In this document: positions 41,900 to 50,489 of the stretch, one piece after another
Layout of the letters: each line of letters begins with the position of its first letter
Numbering within the stretch: position 1 is the first letter of the stretch
Assembly: GCA_009392815.1 (NCBI GenBank)
Contig: VFFS01000050.1
Span: forward strand, 1-50,489
Source of the DNA: SAR202 cluster bacterium
Lineage (GTDB): Bacteria > Chloroflexota > Dehalococcoidia > Lucifugimonadales > UBA826
Direction of reading: 5' to 3'
Length of the DNA stretch: 50,489 nt
Notes under the pieces: generated by a model
Database searches by the model: none
Seen by the model: only the letters and a program-made list of their open reading frames with translations
What the model was told of the DNA's origin: nothing
Made by a program: the position numbers and the translations under genes

Positions 41900-41975
41900 T
41901 GGAGCGGAAGACGGGATTCGAACCCGCGACCTTCTCCTTGGCAAGGAGATGCTCTACCAGCTGAGCCACTTCCGC
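41900..41975 (-). tRNA. tRNA-Gly (GCC anticodon)
   Basis: On the minus strand the acceptor arms GCGGAAG and CTTCCGC pair. The anticodon stem is TCTCC/GGAGA with loop TTGCCAA and anticodon GCC (complement of 41940-41942). The T loop is TTCGAATC. Discriminator T is followed by an encoded CCA (41900-41902). Confidence 0.97.
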
Positions 41976-42029
41976 CCGTTCATTTCAACACAAACATTCT
42001 GGCTTACTTAGCCAACAGACCCATGGATG

Positions 42030-42102
<73 letters not shown>

Positions 42103-42423
42103 TCATTTAATTTCTGAAGAATAAAGCGGAGTTACATGGTATGGCGGGGTATATTTAGTGTCAAGAAAACAAATCCCTTAAAATACTTTGCTCCATAAAC
42201 CACGAATTCCGTAATTTTAATTGGCTTGGAACTACAGATTGTCTCATAATCGTGAAGGTTCAAGTGGACCAAATACGACTTTCGCAACAAATTGGCTATA
42301 TGTAATAATTTTATTGTTTTCCGATAAGCAAGATAAGTCCGATTCCCTGCTCATGGTGTACAATTGTGTTCCTAAATCAGCGTGGAACCGTGATGTTCTG
42401 TGCGCCGTCCGAGGTTTTTATAA
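42103..42423. other. Intergenic region between tRNA-Phe and the pyruvate dehydrogenase operon
   Basis: This 321-bp stretch between divergent units has no convincing gene. A 73-codon open frame at 42221-42442 overlaps the start of the lipoamide dehydrogenase gene in another frame and shows no domain. It probably holds the promoters of the tRNA pair and the pdh operon; no clear boxes or riboswitch fold were recognised. Confidence 0.6.
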
Positions 42424-43815
42424 TTGGCAGATTATGACGTAGTTATCATTGGGGCCGGGCCGGGTGGTTATGTTGCAGCTATAAGAGCTGCTCAATTGGG
42501 ATTCAATACAGCCATTATCGAACGAGATACAGTGGGTGGCATATGCCTCAACTGGGGATGCATCCCCAGTAAGTCTCTCCTCCGAAATGCAGAAGTTTTG
42601 AATCTCATAAAAGATGCAGACGAATATGGCATATCGTTTGACAACTTCCGCTACGACTACAGCAAAGCGATTGATAGAAGTCGGCAAGTGGTGGATAGAC
42701 TCACTACTGGCGTACAGTATCTGCTCAGAAAAAATAGCGTAGAACATATAACCGGCGTAGCCACTCTGATAGATCCAAAGACAATTTCAGTTGAGTCTCC
42801 CCATGGAGACTCTGAAACTATCACTTCCGAAAACATTATCATCGCAACAGGAGCGCGGCAGAGAGATATCCCATCAATGCCTATTGATCACAGCGTTGTT
42901 ATGAACAGCCGTGATGCTTTGGAGCTACGTGAGGTGCCTGAAAAGATCGTTGTCGTCGGGGGTGGTGCAACTGGTGTTGAATTCTCACACGTATATCAAT
43001 CTTACGGATCTGAAGTAACAATTGTGGAACTGATGGATAGATTAGTTCCAAATGAAGACGAAGAGATTAGTGCCTCTCTGGAAAAATCATTCAATGACAA
43101 TGGAGTTAAATGCCTTACAGGGGTTTCGGTAAATTCCATAACCGTATCAGGCGCCAGCGCTAACGTGAACATAACTGCAGATGGATCGGAGACAAATTTG
43201 GAATGCGACAAAGTCCTAGTAGCGGTAGGGGTTCAGGGTAACTCCGACAATATAGGACTTGAAAACGTCGGCGTTACCACGGATAGGGGATTCATACCAG
43301 TTGGGGAAAATATGGAGACTAATGTCTCAGGAATATACGCTATTGGAGATGTTACTGGGAGAATGCTGTTGGCCCACGTGGCCTCAGCCCAAGCCATCGT
43401 TGCGGTTGAGTACATAGCTGGAATGAATCCAGAACAGCTCGATTATTCATTGATGCCGAGAGCAATATATTGCAAACCTCAAGTTGCTAGTTTTGGTCTA
43501 AGTGAAGCTCAAGCCCGTGATCAAGGGATTAATATAAAAGTTGGGAAATTTCCTTTTTCTGCGAGTGGCAAGGCTATTGCTCTGGGTGAAACAGATGGAA
43601 TGGTGAAACTCATTGTCGACGAGGAAATTGGAGAAATTATAGGGGCCCATATGATCGGGGCAGAGGTGACAGAGCTTCTAGCTGAACTTTCTATAACAAA
43701 AATGCTTGAAGGAACTGCGACAGAGATAGGCCTTCTTGTGCATCCACACCCCACAATCTCAGAAATGTTAAAAGAGGCTGCCTTGGACACTATGGGAGAG
43801 GCCATTCATATTTAG
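42424..43815 (+). CDS. lpdA: Dihydrolipoyl dehydrogenase (E3)
   Basis: Flavoprotein that reoxidises dihydrolipoamide with NAD+, 463 residues. It has the N-terminal FAD motif IIGAGPGGYVAA, redox cysteines Cys41 and Cys46 in GGICLNWGCIPSKSLL, the NAD motif VVGGGATGVEF, GIYAIGDVTGRMLLAH, and the C-terminal His-Glu in HPHPTISEMLKEA. The start is TTG at 42424 with GAGG upstream. The first gene of the pyruvate dehydrogenase operon, it may also act as L-protein for the glycine cleavage system. Confidence 0.95.
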   Translation: MADYDVVIIGAGPGGYVAAIRAAQLGFNTAIIERDTVGGICLNWGCIPSKSLLRNAEVLNLIKDADEYGISFDNFRYDYSKAIDRSRQVVDRLTTGVQYLLRKNSVEHITGVATLIDPKTISVESPHGDSETITSENIIIATGARQRDIPSMPIDHSVVMNSRDALELREVPEKIVVVGGGATGVEFSHVYQSYGSEVTIVELMDRLVPNEDEEISASLEKSFNDNGVKCLTGVSVNSITVSGASANVNITADGSETNLECDKVLVAVGVQGNSDNIGLENVGVTTDRGFIPVGENMETNVSGIYAIGDVTGRMLLAHVASAQAIVAVEYIAGMNPEQLDYSLMPRAIYCKPQVASFGLSEAQARDQGINIKVGKFPFSASGKAIALGETDGMVKLIVDEEIGEIIGAHMIGAEVTELLAELSITKMLEGTATEIGLLVHPHPTISEMLKEAALDTMGEAIHI

Positions 43816-43817
43816 CT

Positions 43818-44810
43818 ATGACAACTACGATAAATATTGAAAGTGAACAAGCGTTGGATATGTATTCAACTATGCTTCTGATTCGCAGATTCGAAGAAGC
43901 AACCGAGCGACTTTATCAGCGGGGTATGGTCCGCGGTTTCCTACATACCTATATAGGAGAAGAGGCTATTGCAGTTGGTGCTATCCCTAACCTGAGGGAG
44001 GACGATTACATAATCGGACACTATCGTGACCATGGTCACGCTCTAGCCAGAGGCATTGATCCCAATTCAGCAATGGCGGAACTCTGTGGAAAATCCACCG
44101 GGACAAGCGGGGGCAAAGGCGGTTCGATGCACTTGTTCGATGCTGAAAAGCACTTTATGGGAGGACATGCAATTGTTGGTGGTCAATTTCCCCTCGCAGT
44201 AGGTATGGCCTTAGCAATAAAAATGAAGCAAGAAAAAGACAGTTTGGTTATGTGTTTTTTTGGAGACGGCGCTGTTCAAGAAGGGGAATTCCATGAAGCA
44301 ATGAACCTTGCATCTCTATGGAAGCTCCCAATTATCTTCATGTTGGAAAACAATCTCTATGGTATGGGAACAGGAGTAAATAAATCTAACGCAGGAGGCG
44401 AAAATATATTCACTGCTGCTGAGGCATACAATATCCCTGCAACCCAAACAGATGGAATGGATATCCTGCAGGTAAGAGAAACCGTGTTAGCAGGAATAAA
44501 AAAAGTCCGCGAAGGTGATGGGCCGGTCTTTATAGAATCAATGGCCTACAGATATCACGGTCACTCTATGGCAGATCCAACAAATTACAGGGACAATACA
44601 GAAGTTGAGAAACAAAGAAGCCGGGATCCGATCGATAGCTTTAAAGCTTTTTGTCTCGAGGAAGGCTTACTTACAGATGACGATATTTCCCGCATCGACG
44701 AAGAGATAGACTCCAAAATCCAAGAGGCTGTCGAATTCGCCGAGCAAAGTCCAGAGCCGTCTCTTGACTCACTTTATACCAACATATATGCCGCTCCGGA
44801 GGCACAATAA
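43818..44810 (+). CDS. pdhA: Pyruvate dehydrogenase E1 component, alpha subunit
   Basis: Thiamine-diphosphate binding subunit of the E1 heterotetramer, 330 residues. The ThDP motif runs from GDGAVQEGEF to LENN (Asp, Asn). HTYIGEEAIAVG, ENNLYGMGTGV and MAYRYHGHSMADPTNYR are typical of the pyruvate type and differ from branched-chain enzymes. It starts two bases after lpdA ends. Acetoin dehydrogenase is a close relative, but no acetoin genes are present. Confidence 0.93.
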   Translation: MTTTINIESEQALDMYSTMLLIRRFEEATERLYQRGMVRGFLHTYIGEEAIAVGAIPNLREDDYIIGHYRDHGHALARGIDPNSAMAELCGKSTGTSGGKGGSMHLFDAEKHFMGGHAIVGGQFPLAVGMALAIKMKQEKDSLVMCFFGDGAVQEGEFHEAMNLASLWKLPIIFMLENNLYGMGTGVNKSNAGGENIFTAAEAYNIPATQTDGMDILQVRETVLAGIKKVREGDGPVFIESMAYRYHGHSMADPTNYRDNTEVEKQRSRDPIDSFKAFCLEEGLLTDDDISRIDEEIDSKIQEAVEFAEQSPEPSLDSLYTNIYAAPEAQ

Positions 44811-44813
44811 ACT

Positions 44814-45791
44814 ATGACGGAGATGATTCTTAGGGATGCAGTGGCTAAAGCTCTTAGAGAAGCTTTAGATACTGACGATCGCACTTTTCTCATGGGAGAG
44901 GACATTGGCGCATATGGAGGACCATACGCTGTTACTCGAGGCTTCTTAGAAGACTATGGAGAGGATCGAATAAGAGATACTCCAATAGCAGAGGCAGTGT
45001 TTGTAGGAGCTGGCGCCGGAGCCGCGATGATTGGTATGAGACCAATAGTAGAAGTTATGACCATTAATTTCTCGCTCGTAGCAATCGATCAAATTGTCAA
45101 CCACGCAGCCAAACTTTCTTATATGTCAGACGGTCAGTTAAGTGTCCCATTGATCATAAGAACAGTGACAGGAGGGGGCGGTCAATTAGCGGCCACACAC
45201 TCCCAGAGCTTTGAGAACTGGTATGCGTCTGTTCCTGGTTTACGTGTAGTTGTACCAGCCACTCCACAAGATGCGCTGGGATTGTTCCGTACATGCCGAA
45301 AGGACAACAACCCAATCATCTTTGCCGAGCATTCCTTGCTATATAGGGTAAGGGGAGAGGTACCAGACGAATACTATGAAATACCCCTAGGTAAAGCCCG
45401 TATAGCCAGACCTGGCGACGACGTAACAATAGTGTCGTATTCAGGAATGGTACGTGTGGCAGAAGAAGCGGCCGAAAAATTAGATGAACTCGGGATTTCC
45501 GCTGAAGTTATAGACCTGCGGACTTTGTCTCCACTAGATTTAGACACAGTCGTGGAGTCCGTTAAAAAAACGAATCGGGCAGTGGTCGTGGAAGAAACAT
45601 GGAAAACAGGCGGATTCTCTGGAACTATAGCCAGTAACATTCAAGAGGTTGCCTTTGACGAACTAGATGGTCCTGTTTTGAGAATTAACGGACCAGACGT
45701 ACCCGCGCCGTATGCGAGAAACATTGAACAGGCAATGATACCTAGTGCAGACTGGATAGTTGAATCGGTTACTTACAATTTTGGACTTTAG
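44814..45791 (+). CDS. pdhB: Pyruvate dehydrogenase E1 component, beta subunit
   Basis: Second E1 subunit, 325 residues. Characteristic segments are LMGEDIGAYGG, TPIAEAVFVGAGAGAAMIGM, EVMTINFSLVAIDQIVNHAAK and VPGLRVVVPATPQDALGL, with the C-terminal domain SPLDLDTVVESVKKTNRAVV. It contributes the active-site face opposite the alpha subunit. Three bases separate it from pdhA. Confidence 0.94.
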   Translation: MTEMILRDAVAKALREALDTDDRTFLMGEDIGAYGGPYAVTRGFLEDYGEDRIRDTPIAEAVFVGAGAGAAMIGMRPIVEVMTINFSLVAIDQIVNHAAKLSYMSDGQLSVPLIIRTVTGGGGQLAATHSQSFENWYASVPGLRVVVPATPQDALGLFRTCRKDNNPIIFAEHSLLYRVRGEVPDEYYEIPLGKARIARPGDDVTIVSYSGMVRVAEEAAEKLDELGISAEVIDLRTLSPLDLDTVVESVKKTNRAVVVEETWKTGGFSGTIASNIQEVAFDELDGPVLRINGPDVPAPYARNIEQAMIPSADWIVESVTYNFGL

Positions 45792-45838
45792 TTACCACTT
45801 AAGTCACTTAACAGAATTAAGCTGGAGACGTTAATACG

Positions 45839-47167
45839 ATGGCTACTGAACTTAAAATGCCACAAATGGGCTACGACATGGAAGAAGGTACCGTCGTACG
45901 CTGGTTGAAGGAAGAAGGGTCAACAGTAGGTCGAAACGAACCTGTCGCAGAAATTGAGACTGACAAAGCTGTGGTGGAATTCGAGTCAGAGGCTGAAGGA
46001 GTCCTGCTCCGAATTGTTGCCAGCGAAGGGTCGATAGTACCAGTTGGAGAGACGATAGCGCTGGTAGGATTGGAGGGCGAGGAAGCGGATAATGTTCCCT
46101 CAGCTGGTTCGACTGAATCAACTGACTCTGACACTGCTATACGGGAAGAATTAACGTCAGAAAGTGAACGACATGAAGTTCAAGAGCCCATTAGAAACAC
46201 CACTCAGGAATCCTCGGAAAGCACCCCAACGACAAGAATATTGGCAACTCCAGTCGCTCGGAGAATAGCGGATGAGCTAGGAATTGACCTGAAGCAGGTA
46301 GCGGGATCGGGACCAGGAGGAAGAATCACAAAGAAAGACGTGGAAACGTTCGATCCTGCCTCCAGTACTAGTACCAAAGAAACAAATTTTGAAATGAGCT
46401 CCTCGGAGACCCCTGAACAATCACCAGAAGAAATTCCTGAGACTGTATCAGAAACAACCGATCCCTCTGTAAATTCAATGCCTGGTGAAAAAGAACCACT
46501 TAGTAGAATGAGGCAGCAGATTGCCAGAGTCACGGTGAAAAGTAAAACTGAAAAACCTCATTTTTACGTGTCTGCAGAAATAGACATGACGAAAGCAATG
46601 GTTCTACGCAAACAAGTTAACGACCAATTATCAGATGACGGAGTTCGAATAACAGTTAATGACCTAATTGTAAAAGCTTGTATTGAATCTCTCAAAAAAT
46701 ACCCGAAGTTCAATGCCTATTTTCAGGACGATGGTATCCAATTCAACAACACTATAAACATTGCGGTAGCAATAGCAGGAGAAGAAGGCTTGATAGTTCC
46801 CGCTATCCTGGACTGTGGCAGCAAAACTCTCCGGGAATTATCACAAATGGTAAAAGACCTTGCCAATCGCTCGGCAAGCGGCACACTTAACAACCAAGAA
46901 TATACGGGGGGCACTTTCGCCATAAGTAATCTTGGAATGTTTGATGTGACTGGTTTCCTCGCAATCATCCATCCCCCCCAAAGCGCTGTATTAGCGGTCG
47001 GCACCGTAGCAGAAAAACCTGTGGTGAGAGATGGAGAGTTAGCGGTGGCCAACATCATGAACGCCACAATATCAGCCGACCACAGAATCGTTGATGGAGT
47101 AGAGGGAGCCGAATTCATAGTTGAAGTAAAACGACTACTAGAAAATCCAATGGGGCTAATTGTTTAG
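45839..47167 (+). CDS. pdhC: Dihydrolipoyl acyltransferase (E2) of the pyruvate dehydrogenase complex
   Basis: Core acetyltransferase, 442 residues. An N-terminal lipoyl domain (about 1-80) has Lys43 in EIETDKAVVEFES. A Glu/Ser/Thr-rich linker follows. The peripheral subunit-binding domain (about 132-168) is LATPVARRIADELGI with GPGGRITKKDVE. A second acidic linker leads to the catalytic domain with DHRIVDGVEG, catalytic His415. One lipoyl domain only. It follows pdhB by 47 bp with a GGAG site. It closes the lpdA-pdhA-pdhB-pdhC operon and converges with the MFS gene. Confidence 0.95.
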   Translation: MATELKMPQMGYDMEEGTVVRWLKEEGSTVGRNEPVAEIETDKAVVEFESEAEGVLLRIVASEGSIVPVGETIALVGLEGEEADNVPSAGSTESTDSDTAIREELTSESERHEVQEPIRNTTQESSESTPTTRILATPVARRIADELGIDLKQVAGSGPGGRITKKDVETFDPASSTSTKETNFEMSSSETPEQSPEEIPETVSETTDPSVNSMPGEKEPLSRMRQQIARVTVKSKTEKPHFYVSAEIDMTKAMVLRKQVNDQLSDDGVRITVNDLIVKACIESLKKYPKFNAYFQDDGIQFNNTINIAVAIAGEEGLIVPAILDCGSKTLRELSQMVKDLANRSASGTLNNQEYTGGTFAISNLGMFDVTGFLAIIHPPQSAVLAVGTVAEKPVVRDGELAVANIMNATISADHRIVDGVEGAEFIVEVKRLLENPMGLIV

Positions 47168-47177
47168 CCATATACCT

Positions 47178-48398
47178 TTAGGGTAGTCTTCGGACTTTCC
47201 CCAAGGATAACGAAGTCACTACTCCAGCTGACGCTAAAACCACGCCATTGAAAAGTAAGGCTACTGGAGCACCAAAAGAGCCCGCTATAGCACCAATTCC
47301 CAGATGACCAATTGGTGCAGTGCCAATACTGAGAACCCAGCCACCCATTGCTCTGCCTCTATCTCTGTTCGGAACATTTTCTTGCATTAGTGTTTTATAG
47401 AGAGTATCCACCGCCATTGCACATGCATTCACAAGAAGCAGTACAAACGCAAAGAAGACAACCCCGTCAACTGCGAAGAACAATATTTGCCCCAATCCAA
47501 AACAGATTGTAATAGCAAACATTAACTTGCCTTTACCTCGGTAATCTCCCAGTAATGCAAGTGCGGCCAATCCCAAAAAACCTCCTAACTGCCTTATAGC
47601 AGTGAGAACACCTAGTGCCCCGGCCCCCACACCCAATACATCCTTTGTAAATACTGGAACGAGACTCATATGAGTAAATCCAAAAATTTCCGTAGTCGCA
47701 GCAAGACACATAAGTGTAAAAAGAATTGGATAGTCTTTTAGCAAACTAACATATCCAACTAGGTTTGAAAGAATGGACGATTTTTCTTGAGACGCTGATT
47801 GACCCGACTCACGTGCGCCCAGTAAAACCAGAACGGAGAGAAAATATGTCCCTCCAACAACAACAAACTGCCAACCCACCCCAATACTTTCAATTAAAAA
47901 TCCAGCAATGAGCGAACCAAACACCGCACCTCCCTGCGAAGCAATTTGTAACATGGATAAGCCGTTTAGAGAATTGTTTGGACCTACTATGTCATAGGTA
48001 TACGCTTGCCTAAGGGTTAAGAGGAAAGAGAATGAAACTCCTATAAGTGTTGCCATCGCAATCACCATCCAGACACTGTTAATACCTGAAACCAATAAAC
48101 TACCAAGAATAAACATGTTGATGGCACCGGTAAGAGTTACGATTCTTAACAAAACTCTTCGATCAACTCTATCCGCGACGGCCCCAGAAACAATACCAAG
48201 AAGAAACAGGGGTATCATTCTCAAACCTGCAGTCACACCAACCATGAAAGGATCTCCGGTTAGTTCATAAACAAGCCAACCCAGAGCAACGTTGTCCATG
48301 CCAAATCCGGTGGATTGGCAAGCAGTGGCCACCCATAGAAATCTGAAATCTCTATAAGCTAAAGCAGACCCCAATCTGCTTCTAAAAGAAGAATTCAA
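47178..48398 (-). CDS. MFS transporter (EntS-like exporter family)
   Basis: A 406-residue major-facilitator protein with about twelve membrane helices. It has the YRDFRFLWVATACQSTGFGM first helix, LVYELTGDPFMVGVTAGL, the loop motif GAVADRVDRRVLL (motif A-like) and the equivalent second-half DYRGKGKLMFAI. It resembles the enterobactin-exporter/MFS_3 group, with an export direction likely. The start is TTG at 48398 since no ATG fits. A NIPSNAP gene lies 20 bp upstream on the same strand. Confidence 0.9.
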   Translation of the reverse strand: MNSSFRSRLGSALAYRDFRFLWVATACQSTGFGMDNVALGWLVYELTGDPFMVGVTAGLRMIPLFLLGIVSGAVADRVDRRVLLRIVTLTGAINMFILGSLLVSGINSVWMVIAMATLIGVSFSFLLTLRQAYTYDIVGPNNSLNGLSMLQIASQGGAVFGSLIAGFLIESIGVGWQFVVVGGTYFLSVLVLLGARESGQSASQEKSSILSNLVGYVSLLKDYPILFTLMCLAATTEIFGFTHMSLVPVFTKDVLGVGAGALGVLTAIRQLGGFLGLAALALLGDYRGKGKLMFAITICFGLGQILFFAVDGVVFFAFVLLLVNACAMAVDTLYKTLMQENVPNRDRGRAMGGWVLSIGTAPIGHLGIGAIAGSFGAPVALLFNGVVLASAGVVTSLSLGKVRRLP

Positions 48399-48418
48399 TA
48401 ACTATAGTTCCAAAGTAA

Positions 48419-48745
48419 TTATTGAAGCGGCGAATAATCAGTGGGTGTCAAAAGGTTGTTAAAAACACGCTTTACTATTGGCCCGTCCTTCTCTGACTCC
48501 TCCCTCACTTTATTCCATTCAGGATCGTTCCTAAATGACTCCCATGCCCTCTCTCGTGATCCTGCATCTTCGAAAGCAATAATATATGTGAGGCGATCGC
48601 TATACTCTCCAACATCCGAGGTCCAATACCCAATATTTTTAATTCCATGACGTTCAAAAATTTTCATCGTATGGTTTCTAAATCTAGCATTCAGTGCTGG
48701 TAACCTGCCAGGGTGAGTTTCATAGATCCTAGTCTCATAAATCAT
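48419..48745 (-). CDS. NIPSNAP-family protein
   Basis: A 108-residue dimeric alpha/beta-barrel protein with the NIPSNAP signature YETRIYETHPGRLPALNARF, HGIKNIGYWTSDVGE and YIIAFEDAGSRERAWESFRN. Function in bacteria is unknown; many are linked to oxidative degradation. ATG 48745 is chosen because AGGAGG stands seven bases upstream; a TTG two codons earlier is unlikely. Probably co-transcribed with the MFS gene downstream. Confidence 0.88.
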   Translation of the reverse strand: MIYETRIYETHPGRLPALNARFRNHTMKIFERHGIKNIGYWTSDVGEYSDRLTYIIAFEDAGSRERAWESFRNDPEWNKVREESEKDGPIVKRVFNNLLTPTDYSPLQ

Positions 48746-48906
48746 GACCAATCCTCCTAAAGACAGGCAAAGTAATTTTTATTAACGTGGAGCAATTCTG
48801 AGACCGGTACATTCAACTGTCAATGTGGCATATAAACACATGTTGAGGTAGCCCCGTCTTACAAATGTGTTCTAATTACATCTAACTCAAATTACAGGAG
48901 TGCTTT

Positions 48907-49869
48907 ATGAGCAAATCCCAAAGAGATGCAATGATCCAAGGTTACGGGCATGTTTTTTCACGAAATCCCATCGACAGGGGTGAGAAGGAACGAAGAGACG
49001 AAACCATAATTTCTAAAATGGCAGAGTCCTCTGACAGCTTGTTTCTGCCATTACGAAATTTAGATCTGCTTGTAGATACATCTGAATTAGATGAGCACCC
49101 TAGTCTGAAATGGATCAAACTAGAACAACTCCAGGAAAGGAATATAACAAACACTCCGATTTTTTTGGGCATCCTCGAAGGAACATATAGATTTGCCATT
49201 GACGTAACCGGGGAATATTTTCAGGATCAGTACCTTAAAACGCTAGATCCCCACCTTAGATTCATCGATGTCCGCACCTGCGGTGAGATGTTGGAACCTG
49301 GAGATGCAGGACTAGCTGCACAGGCGAGAATACAAACCAACTGGCACCAAAAGTACAGATACTGCTCCTCGTGTGGGTCAGAGACGACAATGAAACGGGG
49401 CGGGCAAGTTAGAAGCTGTACCAGTTGTGAAACCCAACACTTTCCTAGAACCGATCCTGTAATTATCGTTGTTGTGCATGACGGCGACAGGTGTTTACTA
49501 GGACAATCTAGAGGGCGTCTGCAACAAACCAACACATACTCGGCCTTAGCTGGCTTTGTGGATCAGGGTGAGTCAATAGAAGAAGCAGTTGCCCGGGAAG
49601 TAATGGAAGAAGCTGGAATAAAAGTAAAAAACGTCCGTTACCATTCTTCCCAGCCATGGCCATTACCATATTCGTTAATGATAGGCTGTCATGCCGAGGC
49701 AGAGACAACAAAAATCAACATGGACCCTGATGAAATGACAGATGTGAAATGGTTCTCTCGTGAAGAAGTACTCCAGTCACTGGAAGGCAATACGAATATT
49801 CTAAGAGTTCCAATGAAACTTGCCATTGCACATCACCTGGTAAAATCTTGGGCACTATATGAGATTTAA
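48907..49869 (+). CDS. nudC: NAD(+) diphosphatase (NADH pyrophosphatase)
   Basis: A 320-residue Nudix hydrolase that cleaves NAD(H) to NMN(H) and AMP and can remove NAD caps from RNA. A zinc ribbon has Cys153, Cys156, Cys171 and Cys174. The Nudix box spans about 216-238 (GFVDQGESIEEAVAREVMEE and following residues). The NudC-specific SQPWPLP is at 248-254. ACAGGAG lies upstream of the ATG. It converges on the partial MFS gene, with a 14-bp gap. Confidence 0.95.
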   Translation: MSKSQRDAMIQGYGHVFSRNPIDRGEKERRDETIISKMAESSDSLFLPLRNLDLLVDTSELDEHPSLKWIKLEQLQERNITNTPIFLGILEGTYRFAIDVTGEYFQDQYLKTLDPHLRFIDVRTCGEMLEPGDAGLAAQARIQTNWHQKYRYCSSCGSETTMKRGGQVRSCTSCETQHFPRTDPVIIVVVHDGDRCLLGQSRGRLQQTNTYSALAGFVDQGESIEEAVAREVMEEAGIKVKNVRYHSSQPWPLPYSLMIGCHAEAETTKINMDPDEMTDVKWFSREEVLQSLEGNTNILRVPMKLAIAHHLVKSWALYEI

Positions 49870-49883
49870 TAAATTCCAATTCC

Positions 49884-50489
49884 CTAATTACTAATATTTT
49901 TATTAGTCCTAGGCGGCAAAGCAAAAAGAGAAAATATGAGTGCTGCTACTGGCAGTGCCATAAGTATCCATAGAGCCATATCATAGCTACCTGTCCAATC
50001 ATAAATAAATCCAAAGGGTAGTGCCCCCAGAGCTGAGAAAGCCACCATTACCGTAGTGGCAAATCCTCTAATAGACCCAAGGTGTGCACGTCCGAAGTAA
50101 TTTGCCCAAATTACTGTACCTGTTGTGTTAACAAGACCCACGGCAGCGGCGCTTATAACCACGTAGACGATTGTCTGCCAGGATGAAGATATTACAAAAA
50201 CCCAGCCCATAGCAATTACCAGTATGGCTTGCCCAAAGGCTAGTAGATAGCGTCCTGGAAACCGATCGGCCAATAAGCCGGATATAACACTGAAAACCAG
50301 CATTAAGGGACCAAATAGTCCAAGGGTAGCTGCGGCCATTTGAGAAGATATTCCCTGGGCACCAAGTATCGATACATGATGAAACATCAATCCAGTCATA
50401 ACAAGTGGAACAGCAAGACTTGAGAGGGCTAGCATCCAAAGAGCTCGGGTCTTTAGTGCCTCACCTAGTGTATAGCCAAGTTCTTTATC
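49884..50489 (-). CDS. MFS transporter, C-terminal part (cut by window end)
   Basis: The frame stays open to the window edge, so 201 residues of a larger protein are seen. The visible part begins DKELGYTLGEALKTRALWML, a common linker-helix phrase in monocarboxylate-transporter-like MFS proteins. It continues with six membrane helices, including GPLMLVFSVISGLLADRFPG (motif A-like) and AFSALGALPFGFIYDWTGSY. It probably imports a carboxylic acid. The short 7-bp AT stem-loop at 49890-49907 overlaps its last codons. Confidence 0.85.
   Translation of the reverse strand, partial: DKELGYTLGEALKTRALWMLALSSLAVPLVMTGLMFHHVSILGAQGISSQMAAATLGLFGPLMLVFSVISGLLADRFPGRYLLAFGQAILVIAMGWVFVISSSWQTIVYVVISAAAVGLVNTTGTVIWANYFGRAHLGSIRGFATTVMVAFSALGALPFGFIYDWTGSYDMALWILMALPVAALIFSLFALPPRTNKNISN

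Noticed and set aside
42221-42442. Small open frame before lipoamide dehydrogenase
   Set aside because: It has no ribosome site or domain, and it overlaps the lpdA start in another frame.
49890-49907. Intrinsic terminator between nudC and the MFS gene
   Set aside because: ACTAATA/TATTAGT is a 7-bp all-AT-leaning stem inside the end of the MFS gene; it is too weak to call.

Overview
The window looks like a piece of a free-living, aerobic, heterotrophic bacterial chromosome with low-to-mid 40s % GC (judged by eye). The gene mix is family III CoA-transferases, luciferase-like flavin monooxygenases, PPOX/F420-type flavoproteins, medium-chain zinc dehydrogenases, a molybdenum hydroxylase, a UxuA-like enzyme, a sulfatase and a thiolase/DUF35 pair. 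This is the kind of content described for marine Chloroflexota of the SAR202 type. That placement is inferred from gene content; no marker gene in the window proves it. No CRISPR array, insertion sequence, integrase or phage module was seen.

Layout. 1-6.9 kb: an FMN-dependent alpha-hydroxy-acid oxidase converges on a minus-strand operon of a pentapeptide-repeat protein and the complete glycine cleavage set gcvT-gcvH-gcvPA-gcvPB, with a small PPOX flavoprotein upstream. 7-10.2 kb: a zinc dehydrogenase, a thioesterase-like hotdog protein and an enoyl-CoA hydratase whose gene contains a perfect 17-bp inverted repeat. 10.2-15 kb: a minus-strand molybdenum hydroxylase operon (FAD, Mo and 2Fe-2S subunits) led by a lactonase-type beta-propeller. 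15-24 kb: MATE exporter, type I sulfatase, MsrB, two luciferase-like monooxygenases, an SsuE-like FMN reductase overlapping the second of them, a CitE-like lyase and a CoA-transferase. 24-32 kb: a stand-alone 10-formyl-THF hydrolase-like protein, a PAC2 protein, two overlapping CoA-transferases, a dehydrogenase, a PPOX protein and a MaoC-like protein. 32-38 kb: tRNA-Asn, a PH-domain membrane protein, an unrecognised helix-turn-helix protein, a UxuA-like enzyme with a tiny SAP-like protein, a PHP metallohydrolase, DegV and an alpha/beta hydrolase. 38-42 kb: the thiolase/DUF35 pair, a DUF885 metallopeptidase-like protein, tRNA-Gly and tRNA-Phe. 42-50 kb: pyruvate dehydrogenase operon (E3, E1 alpha, E1 beta, E2), an MFS exporter, a NIPSNAP protein, NudC and a second MFS protein cut by the window end.

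Most exciting observation. The thiolase-family gene at 38388-39557 is open from end to end, and thiolase-like to its last residues, only if two in-frame TGA codons (39243-39245 and 39498-39500) are read through. The first lies in the active-site motif where relatives carry Asp-Cys-Phe/Tyr (here Tyr-Asp-TGA-Tyr-Thr). The second lies in the glycine-rich C-terminal active-site loop (Asn-Gly-TGA-Gly-Gly). Each TGA is followed at once by a locally GC-rich stretch that can fold into a hairpin with G as first loop base, as bacterial SECIS elements do. TGA is an ordinary stop elsewhere in the window. The gene is therefore a candidate for a two-selenocysteine thiolase-fold enzyme. Its thiolase nucleophile cysteine is absent, and its partner is a DUF35 zinc-ribbon/OB-fold protein encoded next to it. 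The competing explanation is a pseudogene or sequence error. No selA, selB, selC or selD lies in the window.

The genes suggest a cell that harvests diverse, partly oxidised organic compounds (hydroxy acids, organosulfur and sulfate esters, CoA-activated carboxylates). It would feed them to acetyl-CoA through pyruvate dehydrogenase and CoA-ester chemistry, and move one-carbon units through glycine cleavage and folate.
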